Shown in pieces: positions 41,176-48,685 of a DNA stretch of 64,000 nucleotides. Under the pieces are notes generated by a model. It made no database searches and was not told where the DNA came from. It saw nothing but the letters and a program-made list of their open reading frames with translations. Origin of the DNA: Paenibacillus tengchongensis (GTDB lineage: Bacteria > Bacillota > Bacilli > Paenibacillales > Paenibacillaceae); assembly GCF_008973665.1 (NCBI RefSeq), contig NZ_WACP01000009.1:186001-250000 (forward strand). The letters run 5' to 3'. Both the position numbers and the translations under genes were made by a program. How positions within the stretch are numbered: the first letter of the stretch is position 1; every line of letters begins with the position of its first letter.

Positions 41176-42158
41176 CCGCCGGCTTTGCAACAGAGCATGG
41201 GCTCGTCAAAGCAACAGACGAAATCTCCATATCCATCGGCAAAGGCCAGACGGTATGTCTGGTCGGCGAATCCGGCAGCGGTAAGAGCGTCACCTCGCTC
41301 GCCATTATGCGGCTGATCGAATATGCCGGAGGCATGATTCTCGGCGGCGACATCCACTTCCAGGGACAGGACCTGGCCTCCAAGAAACAGGAGGAAATGC
41401 GCAGTATCCGTGGGGACCGGATCGCCATGATCTTCCAGGACCCGATGTCCTCCCTGAACCCGGTCTTTACGGTAGGCGAGCAAATTGCCGAAAGCCTAAG
41501 GCTGCATCAGGATAAAAGCGCGGGGGAAGCGATGAAAATGGCCGTAGAGCTGCTGCGGCTGGTCGGTATTCCCGCGCCCGAAATCCGGGCCAAGCAATAC
41601 CCGCATGAATTGTCCGGCGGGATGTGCCAGCGGGTGGTCATCGCCATTGCACTGGCCTGCAGGCCGGAGCTGCTGATTGCCGACGAACCGACGACGGCGC
41701 TGGACGTGACGGTTCAGGCGCAGATTCTTGACCTGCTGCGCAACCTGCAGGAGGAGTTCGGCATGTCCATTCTGCTCATCACTCACGATATGGGCGTAGC
41801 CGCAGAGATGGCAGACCGGATCGCCGTCATGTACGCCGGTGCCATCGTGGAGGAAGGCAGCGCCCTGGAAATCTTCGACCAGCCAAGCCATCCTTATACC
41901 GTAGGCTTGCTGCAGTCCATCCCCGGGTTTGAAGGCGAACGGGGCAGCGAGTTGTATACGATCCGGGGTACCATTCCTCCGCTCGGCCAGCTTCCGTCAG
42001 GCTGCCGTTTCCATCCGCGCTGCCCCCATGCCATGGACATCTGCCGCAGTCAGGAGCCGCCGGATTTCCTGATCTCCGGAGAGCACCGGGCGGCCTGTTG
42101 GCTGTTTGAAGATAAGCCGGTCTGGAGCGGCACTAACGAGCGAGGTGGAAAGCGATGA
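41142..42158 (+). CDS. Opp-type ABC transporter ATPase (OppD-like)
   Basis: 338 residues. Walker A GESGSGKS (near 43-50), ABC signature LSGGMCQRV (near 160), Walker B LLIADEPTTALD and the switch His in LLITHDMGVAAE. The C-terminal oligopeptide-transporter extension with CRFHPRCPHAMDICR contains the clustered cysteines that bind an iron-sulfur centre in several OppD/OppF proteins. Powers import with the next ATPase. Its ATG lies inside the end of the permease gene, after GGAGGAGG. Confidence 0.94.
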   Translation: MAENLLEIRKLTAGFATEHGLVKATDEISISIGKGQTVCLVGESGSGKSVTSLAIMRLIEYAGGMILGGDIHFQGQDLASKKQEEMRSIRGDRIAMIFQDPMSSLNPVFTVGEQIAESLRLHQDKSAGEAMKMAVELLRLVGIPAPEIRAKQYPHELSGGMCQRVVIAIALACRPELLIADEPTTALDVTVQAQILDLLRNLQEEFGMSILLITHDMGVAAEMADRIAVMYAGAIVEEGSALEIFDQPSHPYTVGLLQSIPGFEGERGSELYTIRGTIPPLGQLPSGCRFHPRCPHAMDICRSQEPPDFLISGEHRAACWLFEDKPVWSGTNERGGKR

Positions 42159-43171
42159 TGAAAGAGCCAGCTGCTCTACCGGAGCAACGTCCTGCTTCAC
42201 CGGATGAGATTCTGGTGGAAGCTAAAAATATTAAGAAGTATTTTCCGATCACCAAAGGCTTGTTCAACCGCACCGTCGGCCAGGTGAAGGCCGTGGACGG
42301 GGTCAATCTGTCCATCCGCAAAGGGGAGACCTTCGGCCTTGTCGGTGAATCCGGCTGCGGTAAATCCACCTTCGGGCGCGTGCTGCTGCGGCTGCAGAGT
42401 GCGACTGACGGCGAGGTGCTGTTTGGCGGGCGCAATATTCACGCGGTCAGCCAGAAGGACCTGCGCAAGCTGCGCGAAGAGATGCAGATCATTTTCCAGG
42501 ACCCGTTCGGTTCACTGAATCCGCGCTTTCTCGTCAATGACATTATTGGAGAACCGCTGCGAATTCACCGCAGCATGTCAGCCCGGGAGATTGACGCCCG
42601 TGTCGTGGAGCTGATGGAACTGGTAGGTCTTGATGCCAGCCGCAGAAACCGCTACCCGCATGAATTCTCCGGCGGCCAGCGCCAGCGGATCGGCATTGCC
42701 CGGGCGATTGCGCTGAATCCCCAGTTCATAGTTGCCGATGAAGCAGTCTCCGCGCTGGATGTATCCGTACAGTCTCAGGTAATCAATCTGCTGATGCGGC
42801 TGCAGCGCGAGCTGGGTTTGACCTTTCTGTTTATCGCGCATGGCCTGAATGTCGTCCGCCATATCTCCGACCGTGTCGGCGTCATGTATCTGGGCAAGCT
42901 CGTGGAGGTCGCTGAAACGGAGGCGTTGTTCGCCGCACCGCTGCATCCTTATACGGCAGCCTTGCTCTCGGCCATTCCCAAGCCGAACGTACGGCGCAAG
43001 CAGGAACGGATCGTCCTGCAGGGCGATGTGCCGTCACCGGCCAATCCGCCCGAAGGCTGCCGCTTCCATACACGGTGTCCCTTCGTGCAGGATAAATGCC
43101 GGCGGGAGGAGCCTCCGCTGGAGCAGAAGGTCCCGGGACGCTGGGCCGCCTGTCATTATCCGCTGGGCTGA
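42155..43171 (+). CDS. Opp-type ABC transporter ATPase (OppF-like)
   Basis: 338 residues. Walker A GESGCGKST, signature FSGGQRQRIGIARAIALNPQ, Walker B FIVADEAVSALD, His in FLFIAHGLNVVRH (the usual S/THD is AHG), and the C-terminal CRFHTRCPFVQDKCR cysteine cluster. Begins with ATGATG overlapping the OppD stop by 4 bp. Last gene of the importer operon, closed by a strong terminator. Confidence 0.94.
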   Translation: MMKEPAALPEQRPASPDEILVEAKNIKKYFPITKGLFNRTVGQVKAVDGVNLSIRKGETFGLVGESGCGKSTFGRVLLRLQSATDGEVLFGGRNIHAVSQKDLRKLREEMQIIFQDPFGSLNPRFLVNDIIGEPLRIHRSMSAREIDARVVELMELVGLDASRRNRYPHEFSGGQRQRIGIARAIALNPQFIVADEAVSALDVSVQSQVINLLMRLQRELGLTFLFIAHGLNVVRHISDRVGVMYLGKLVEVAETEALFAAPLHPYTAALLSAIPKPNVRRKQERIVLQGDVPSPANPPEGCRFHTRCPFVQDKCRREEPPLEQKVPGRWAACHYPLG

Positions 43172-43190
43172 GGCCCGGCCTCTTATCAGA

Positions 43191-43228
43191 AGCAGCACCT
43201 GCCGGCTTCAGGCAGGCGCTGCTTTTTT
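43191..43228 (+). terminator. Rho-independent terminator of the Opp operon
   Basis: AGCAGC-CCTGCC / GGCAGG-GCTGCT stem followed by TTTTTT, 20 bp after the last stop. Confidence 0.88.
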
Positions 43229-43245
43229 GGCCTATGCGCATTCCG

Positions 43246-43282
43246 CCAAAAAAAGGACCCCGCCGGGAAACCGGCAGGGCCA
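43246..43282 (-). terminator. Minus-strand terminator facing the Opp operon
   Basis: Minus strand GCCCTGCCGG-TTT-CCCGGCGGGGTCC-like stem (CCTGCCGG/CCGGCGGG) followed by TTTTTTTGG. It ends transcripts coming from the small gene at 43395-43535. Confidence 0.75.
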
Positions 43283-43394
43283 AGAGGTTCATGAACGTAT
43301 GCGTTACATACATGCTGGGGATAGGTTTAGACTACCATCCGTTTGTTAAGGGAATATCCGGGAAATGTAAGAAATAGTTTATCCGAATGATATC

Positions 43395-43535
43395 CTAGCC
43401 TGCAGACACGAATTGAATTATGCCAAGTAACGTTAATAACACAAATACTGTAAGGAATATGCTCAGAGTAATCCATACAAATTTTCGCGGGCCGTGACCG
43501 GTTGTTTTCTCCAATTCCGAGACCCGCTTTTCCAA
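43395..43535 (-). CDS. Tiny protein: coiled-coil plus one membrane segment
   Basis: 46 residues from a probable TTG start at 43535 (AAGG 8 bases upstream); the frame is open a little further back. The N-terminus shows heptads (LEKRVSELEKTTGHG), followed by one strong membrane helix (FVWITLSIFLTVFVLLTLLG) and a short tail. The heptad-plus-helix pattern in one uninterrupted frame argues that it is real despite its size; the other frames here are less protein-like. Lies between the cymR terminator and a minus-strand terminator. Similar short membrane coiled-coil proteins exist in Bacilli; function unknown. Confidence 0.55.
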   Translation of the reverse strand: MEKRVSELEKTTGHGPRKFVWITLSIFLTVFVLLTLLGIIQFVSAG

Positions 43536-43575
43536 CTCCCTGACCTTCGTACAATTTACCTAGAGGTATTGGTTA

Positions 43576-43609
43576 AATCAAAAGAGCCCGCCGCATTCGG
43601 TGGACTCTT
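43576..43609 (-). terminator. Rho-independent terminator of cymR
   Basis: Minus strand AAGAGTCC-CCG / CGG-GGCTCTT stem followed by TTGATTTA, 11 bp after the cymR stop. Confidence 0.65.
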
Positions 43610-43619
43610 GCTTGTACCT

Positions 43620-44039
43620 CTAGATATAAAACATGTAGTTGTCCACATGCGCCTCTTCCTTGTAATTGATCAGGTCGAGTAGCGTCGTGGAGTCCAGCAC
43701 CCCGGCGATGCTGTCTCGGATGCGCAGCCACAGGTCGCGCTTGGCCGGATCGTCTTCTTCGGTGAAATCCACCGGTGAGATTGGGCCTTCCAGCACACGG
43801 ATAATATCACCGGCGGTAATTGTGCCGGCATCGCGGGAAAGAATATAGCCGCCGTAAGCACCGCGGATACTCTTCACCAGTCCTGCATTGCGCAGAGGGG
43901 CGATCAGCTGCTCCAGATAATGCTCGGACAACCCATTCTTCTCGGCGATGCTCTTCAGAGAGGTCGGACCTTCGCCGAATTTCAGCGCAAGCTCCATCAT
44001 AATGGTCAATCCGTAACGTCCTTTTGTCGATATTTTCAA
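43620..44039 (-). CDS. cymR: Rrf2-family transcriptional regulator, CymR-like
   Basis: 139 residues. Winged HTH: MKISTKGRYGLTIMMELALK, LKSIAEKNGLSEHYLEQLIA and the wing GLVKSIRGAYGGYILSRD. No cysteine is present, so it cannot carry an IscR-type iron-sulfur cluster; this matches CymR, which represses cysteine uptake and synthesis genes together with CysK. The C-terminus ends YKEEAHVDNYMFYI, close to other CymR. Divergent from mnmA; in Bacillus cymR lies beside the cysteine desulfurase and mnmA genes. The symbol is by similarity and position. Confidence 0.88.
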   Translation of the reverse strand: MKISTKGRYGLTIMMELALKFGEGPTSLKSIAEKNGLSEHYLEQLIAPLRNAGLVKSIRGAYGGYILSRDAGTITAGDIIRVLEGPISPVDFTEEDDPAKRDLWLRIRDSIAGVLDSTTLLDLINYKEEAHVDNYMFYI

Positions 44040-44352
44040 AGGGGCACCTCTTTCAGTTTAGTTGTGCTTAAATTTCAGGGATTGGGCAAAAATGAGTTAT
44101 GGCGATATCACCCTATTCCGATATTTGCTCTAAGTTTATGTTAACATATCCCCCGTTACTTTTGCAGCGGCAAACGCAATTTTTTGTCCAGATGTACACC
44201 CCTGGCGGACAAATGCCCACAATTTATGGCGCCAGCCGGGCCTTTCATCCGCCGGAGACCGCTACAGGTAGACAGGTATGATATAATATGGTTTGAGCCG
44301 GATGCTCTGCAAGGAGAACCGGTATTTTCGCATAGAAAATGGTGATGAAGCG
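44040..44352. promoter_or_regulatory. Divergent cymR/mnmA control region
   Basis: No gene seen. For mnmA, an extended -10 TGATATAAT (44279-44287) lies 66 bp before the start, without a clear -35. The cymR promoter is not clear. GGGCATTTGTCCGCC-type and CGGCAAACGC segments show no strong palindrome. Confidence 0.4.
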
Positions 44353-45474
44353 ATGACCAAAGCAATTCAGGATACGCGTGTCGTCGTCGGCATGTCCGGA
44401 GGTGTGGATTCCTCCGTTACGGCGCTTCTGCTCAAGCAGCAGGGCTATGACGTCATCGGTATCTTCATGAAGAACTGGGACGATACCGACGAATTCGGCG
44501 TATGCACGGCCGAGACCGACGCTGAAGATGTGCGCCGCGTGTGTGAGCAGATCGATATTCCTTACTATACCGTTAATTTCGAGAAGGAATACTATGATAA
44601 AGTCTTTTCCTATTTTCTCGATGAATATAAGGCGGGCCGGACGCCGAATCCGGATGTCATGTGCAACCGGGAGATCAAATTCGGGGAATTTCTGAATAAA
44701 GCGCTGCAGCTCGGTGCGGATTACGTGGCTACCGGACATTATGCCCGGGTGGTTCAGGAGGACGGCGTGTACAAGCTGCTGCGCGGCGTTGACAGCAATA
44801 AGGACCAGACCTATTTCCTCAACGCGCTGAACCAGTACCAGCTCTCCAAAGCGATGTTCCCGATCGGACATCTGCCGAAGCCGGAGGTACGCCGGATCGC
44901 CGAGGAAGCAGGACTGTACACCGCCAAGAAAAAAGACAGCACCGGTGTCTGCTTTATCGGTGAACGCAATTTCCGCGAGTTCCTCAGCAATTACCTGCCG
45001 GCTAAATCGGGAGACATGATCGATATTGCTACCGGCGAAGTTAAGGGCCGCCATGACGGCCTGATGTATTACACGCTGGGCCAGCGTCAGGGACTGGGTA
45101 TCGGCGGCTCCGGCACGGGTGAACCGTGGTTCGTGGCCGAGAAGGATCTGGAACGCAATATTCTGTATGTGGTTCAGGGCGACAAGCACGCAAGCCTGTA
45201 CTCCACCGGCCTGGTCGCTTCGGGCGTCTCCTGGACAGCCGGGAATGCACTCGGCGCAGAGCCGCTGAAATGCACGGCCAAATTCCGCTACCGCCAGCCG
45301 GACCAGGGAGTAACCCTGACAACGCGTGAAGACGGCACTCTGCATGTGGCTTTCGACGTGCAGCAGAAGGCCATTACTCCCGGACAAGCCGTCGTCTTCT
45401 ACCAAGGGGAAGAATGCCTGGGCGGCGGAACCATCGAATATGCCGAGAAGCTGGCGCCGCTGCCGCAGCACTGA
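44353..45474 (+). CDS. mnmA: tRNA-uridine 2-sulfurtransferase MnmA (TrmU)
   Basis: 373 residues from ATG 44353; the open frame begins 20 codons earlier without a ribosome site. PP-loop SGGVDSS (15-21) binds ATP. The catalytic cysteines are Cys104 (DVMCNREIKF) and Cys200 (TGVCFIGERNF). It thiolates U34 of Lys, Glu and Gln tRNAs using sulfur from the desulfurase encoded 13 kb to the left. Divergent from cymR and convergent with the cellulase operon. Confidence 0.97.
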   Translation: MTKAIQDTRVVVGMSGGVDSSVTALLLKQQGYDVIGIFMKNWDDTDEFGVCTAETDAEDVRRVCEQIDIPYYTVNFEKEYYDKVFSYFLDEYKAGRTPNPDVMCNREIKFGEFLNKALQLGADYVATGHYARVVQEDGVYKLLRGVDSNKDQTYFLNALNQYQLSKAMFPIGHLPKPEVRRIAEEAGLYTAKKKDSTGVCFIGERNFREFLSNYLPAKSGDMIDIATGEVKGRHDGLMYYTLGQRQGLGIGGSGTGEPWFVAEKDLERNILYVVQGDKHASLYSTGLVASGVSWTAGNALGAEPLKCTAKFRYRQPDQGVTLTTREDGTLHVAFDVQQKAITPGQAVVFYQGEECLGGGTIEYAEKLAPLPQH

Positions 45475-45536
45475 GCCGGAACGAAACCGTACGAAGGCTC
45501 CTATTCCAGCAACACTGCCACACAAACGGCATTACA

Positions 45537-45580
45537 AAAACCTCCTATCCGCATACAGCGGGAATAGGAGGTTTTGTACT
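45537..45580. terminator. Bidirectional terminator between mnmA and the GH48 gene
   Basis: AACCTCCTAT/ATAGGAGGTT stem with inner CCGC/GCGG, flanked by AAAAA on the left and TTTTG on the right, so it can end transcripts from both strands. Confidence 0.8.
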
Positions 45581-45656
45581 ATATACCCGGTACCGCCGGC
45601 GCGTAATGGGGGCCTATCGCCGCTCCTCATCTCACGCCGGCTTAGACAGGAGCTGC

Positions 45657-48656
45657 TTAAGGCTCAATCCCCCAAGCCAGCGTTCCATTCAAATACAGCG
45701 TGACTTTGTTCCAGTCGGCGTAGGCACTCTTCGTGGCGTCGTAGGAATAGTCGCCGGTTTCATTGTAATTGCTCCAATCCGACTTATTGAAGCGGAGCTG
45801 GATTTCACCGGTGTTCGCTCCGGGAGCAAGACTTCCTGCCGCCGCTGTAAAGGAAATCTCTACATAGTAGTCGGCTCCGCTGACCCCCGGTGTCAGCTTC
45901 ACAAAGCTACCCTGCACATTGCCGCTGCCGATGGTCGCATAGTCGACATTAAATTGCTGCGCTTTGTCCCCGTCAATCGTGTAGTAATACCGCAACTTCA
46001 CATCCTTCAGGTTCACCGCAGTCGTTCCGTTATTGACGAGCCGCAGCTGCGGCCGGATCTGGTTGTCGCCAGGACTGGTATCATTCGTCTTGTATTGTAC
46101 GGCCAGATTTCCGGCCGGTACCACCACCGCAGCAGGCTTGGCGCTGACCTCCGGCGAATTCGGGCTGCTGCCCACGCTGTTGGCGGCGCTGACTACATAA
46201 TAGTAGGTCGTGCCGTTTACCACACTGCTGTCACTGTAGGATGCTTGTGTCACGGTGGCCACATCGGTATACGGGCCTCCGCTGGTTACTGCGCGTTTCA
46301 TCGTATAGCTGGTTGCGCCGGACACGTTATTCCAGCTCAGCGTGACCAGCTTGTCTCCCGCTGTGGCAGCAGGTTTGGACGGCGCCTTGGGAGCTGTAGG
46401 CTCCACCGGTCCGCCGTTGTTGATCAGGCGGTCATACTCGGCATAGGCCGTAGCCATATCCACCTGGGCCCAGAACCGGTGATACTGGAATTCCGGCGCT
46501 CCGTTCTCCCAGGTCTTCGTGGTTTTGTTATAGGATGTATTGTATTTGTTCAGCAGATACGACCAGCTCGGATCACTCGTAATATCCGGACGGATATCCG
46601 TGTAGCTGGCATAGACGCCGTTGCCGCCCTTGGCCGGATCGGAGGCTACCGTATTGCTGCCCGGGATCGTATTCCCTTGGCCAAAGGTACCGGTCCAGCC
46701 GGCTGGGAAATAGACTTCCTTCGTAAAGTAACGGAAGTAATCTCCGCGGGCCTCGGTCGTCGTGATGCCGATGCCGTCGTTATAGGCCCAGGCGTTATCC
46801 AGCAGCGACTTGGCCAGCGTCTGGGCCTGGGCACCAAGTGCAGTGTAGCTGCCTGTCTCCGCTTGGGTTCCTGCCGCGAAGAAGGTCAGCGCCTTAATGT
46901 AGCTGCCGAGCACGCCGGCATCCTGGCTTGGACTCTTGGTGACGGCTTTCAAGTTGCTGTTGCCGTCGCTCGCAGCAAAGCTGGTCCAGGTGTCCGGCTG
47001 TCCGGACCATTCCACATTGCCCGGAATCCAGAACTCGCCGGGAGCGGATACGGTGGCCACCTGCGGGTTGTCTCCGCCGAGAATACGGCCACCCTGGCTG
47101 TTGAGGTAATAGCCGTCGGCGTCGGTAACCGGACGCTTGCCGGCAAAGGCGTAATCGGTGGACCAGTCCACCCAATTCTGTACCACCTGCTTGGCCATCC
47201 GGAAATTATCGGAGGTTGTGTCGCCGCTGGCTGCCAGGATATAGTACAGTTCGGCTACACGTTCCACGCTCCAGGCCTGCATGCCGAACCAGTTGTTGGA
47301 CGGCGGATCATGATAGACCGGAGCGTCGTCGTAGGCCATGCCATAGAAGGTGCTTGTGCCGGCCGGGTAGGCCTTGTAGGCACCATCATAGCTGTTGGTA
47401 GCTCCGCCCGCGATTGCGCCTTCGTCAGACTGCAGCCAAGTATAGAACTCCAGCTGCCGCTTCAGCGAGTTGGCCCAGTCGGTGCCGGCGGTGGCCGATG
47501 CCGGCACCAGCCCGCCCTCAGACAGCGCATAGGCGGCTACTACATTCTGATAGCCCTGATGGGCATGGCTGGCGCCGATTCTCCAGGCCCAGTTGCCCGT
47601 ATTGCCGAGGCCGCCGCCCCAGGCTGTATACCAGGCCAGCAAATACTGGTTGGAATCCTTGCCGGTTCCCGCTTCCGGCGTACCGTCCGCTGCACTGCCG
47701 ACCTTCTGGAAGTATTTGTCGTACATGCCGTAGCGGAGATAGTCGCCCATCTTCTTGGCTTTATTCAGATATACAGTATTGTTGTAGCCCAGCTCCTGGG
47801 CCCAATACATGGCCTGCACTGCCCGTGCATCGGCGTCCGTCGCGTTGGTATACCGCCACTGGGCCGCCGGCGTGCTGGCTTCCTTGGTAAACAAGGTGAT
47901 GAAGCCTTCTCCCGTCTTACCGAAGCTCTTATCCTCTTGAGACGGATGCGGGACCGCCTCCCACACGGACTCCTGCTCGCCGCGCTGGAAGGTGTTGACG
48001 TAAGCGGCGGTATGGGTCGGATTGAGCAGATTGCCGAACCCGTACCAGTTGTCCACATCCACCAGCCAGTGCATCAGATACGTCTGGTTATTGCCGTACG
48101 CGGCCTTCAGCTCGCTGTCGAGCGGGTCCTTGCCTGCGGCATATTGGCCGCTGAGCAGACTCGGATATTTGTCCGGCTGATTATATTCAGAAGCATAGGT
48201 GGCCGGACTGTTCGGATTGTAATAGCTCATCGTCGGCTGCTCCTGCTTGCCGTCGCCTTCATTGATCGGGATAATATATTTCTCCATATTGTCCCAGGCG
48301 GCTTCCAGCTTGCTCCAGTCACCGGTATGGTAGCCGTACAGAACCTCAAGCCACATCCAGTAGCTGTAGGCTTCAGAAGTGGTCATATGCCCATAATCCG
48401 GGGCTTCGCTCATCAGGGTCTCTACCGCATGGTACGGAATGCCCTCCGCAGAGAAATAACCGTTCGCCGGGTTCTTCAATTGATCGTACAATGTCAGGAA
48501 TCTCGTCGCCTCCGTAGAAGCCGCGGCAGCATGGACCGCTTGCGGGCTGTACGCCACTCCTCCGGTAGAAAGCGCGAGCGCCAGCAGGGAGGACATCAGC
48601 ACCGTGGCCGGCTTTTTCACGAATTTTGCTTTCTTGACAGCCTTTAATCTTTTCAT
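45657..48656 (-). CDS. Secreted GH48 cellulase (reducing-end cellobiohydrolase) with FN3 and CBM3
   Basis: 999 residues from ATG 48656 (AAGGAG 9 bases upstream; a start 7 codons earlier is possible). Signal peptide with TVLMSSLLALALSTGGVAYS, cleaved near VHA/AA. GH48 catalytic domain to about 690, with AEGIPYHAVETLMSEAPDYG (proposed acid Glu), WMWLEVLYGYHTGDW and DVDNWYGFGN. Then FN3 (PSKPAATAGDKLVTLSWNNV) and a C-terminal CBM3 (VQYKTNDTSPGDNQIRPQLR to GTLAWGIEP). GH48 enzymes act processively on crystalline cellulose and synergise with GH9. The gene starts 30 bp after the GH9 gene stops. Confidence 0.95.
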   Translation of the reverse strand: MKRLKAVKKAKFVKKPATVLMSSLLALALSTGGVAYSPQAVHAAAASTEATRFLTLYDQLKNPANGYFSAEGIPYHAVETLMSEAPDYGHMTTSEAYSYWMWLEVLYGYHTGDWSKLEAAWDNMEKYIIPINEGDGKQEQPTMSYYNPNSPATYASEYNQPDKYPSLLSGQYAAGKDPLDSELKAAYGNNQTYLMHWLVDVDNWYGFGNLLNPTHTAAYVNTFQRGEQESVWEAVPHPSQEDKSFGKTGEGFITLFTKEASTPAAQWRYTNATDADARAVQAMYWAQELGYNNTVYLNKAKKMGDYLRYGMYDKYFQKVGSAADGTPEAGTGKDSNQYLLAWYTAWGGGLGNTGNWAWRIGASHAHQGYQNVVAAYALSEGGLVPASATAGTDWANSLKRQLEFYTWLQSDEGAIAGGATNSYDGAYKAYPAGTSTFYGMAYDDAPVYHDPPSNNWFGMQAWSVERVAELYYILAASGDTTSDNFRMAKQVVQNWVDWSTDYAFAGKRPVTDADGYYLNSQGGRILGGDNPQVATVSAPGEFWIPGNVEWSGQPDTWTSFAASDGNSNLKAVTKSPSQDAGVLGSYIKALTFFAAGTQAETGSYTALGAQAQTLAKSLLDNAWAYNDGIGITTTEARGDYFRYFTKEVYFPAGWTGTFGQGNTIPGSNTVASDPAKGGNGVYASYTDIRPDITSDPSWSYLLNKYNTSYNKTTKTWENGAPEFQYHRFWAQVDMATAYAEYDRLINNGGPVEPTAPKAPSKPAATAGDKLVTLSWNNVSGATSYTMKRAVTSGGPYTDVATVTQASYSDSSVVNGTTYYYVVSAANSVGSSPNSPEVSAKPAAVVVPAGNLAVQYKTNDTSPGDNQIRPQLRLVNNGTTAVNLKDVKLRYYYTIDGDKAQQFNVDYATIGSGNVQGSFVKLTPGVSGADYYVEISFTAAAGSLAPGANTGEIQLRFNKSDWSNYNETGDYSYDATKSAYADWNKVTLYLNGTLAWGIEP

Positions 48657-48685
48657 CTCTTCATGCTCCTTTCCCATATCGGATT

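Noticed and set aside
43327..43554. 75-codon frame overlapping the tiny coiled-coil protein
   Set aside because: Different frame with poor protein character; the neighbouring frame shows heptads and a membrane helix.
44245..45525. 426-codon open frame opposite mnmA
   Set aside because: Shadow of MnmA, whose PP-loop and catalytic cysteines are plain in the plus frame.
45414..48647. 1077-codon open frame on the plus strand opposite the GH48 gene
   Set aside because: It mirrors the codon bias of a clear secreted cellulase and has no domain pattern or ribosome site. Its translation is Arg/His/Gly-rich in the way of antisense shadows.
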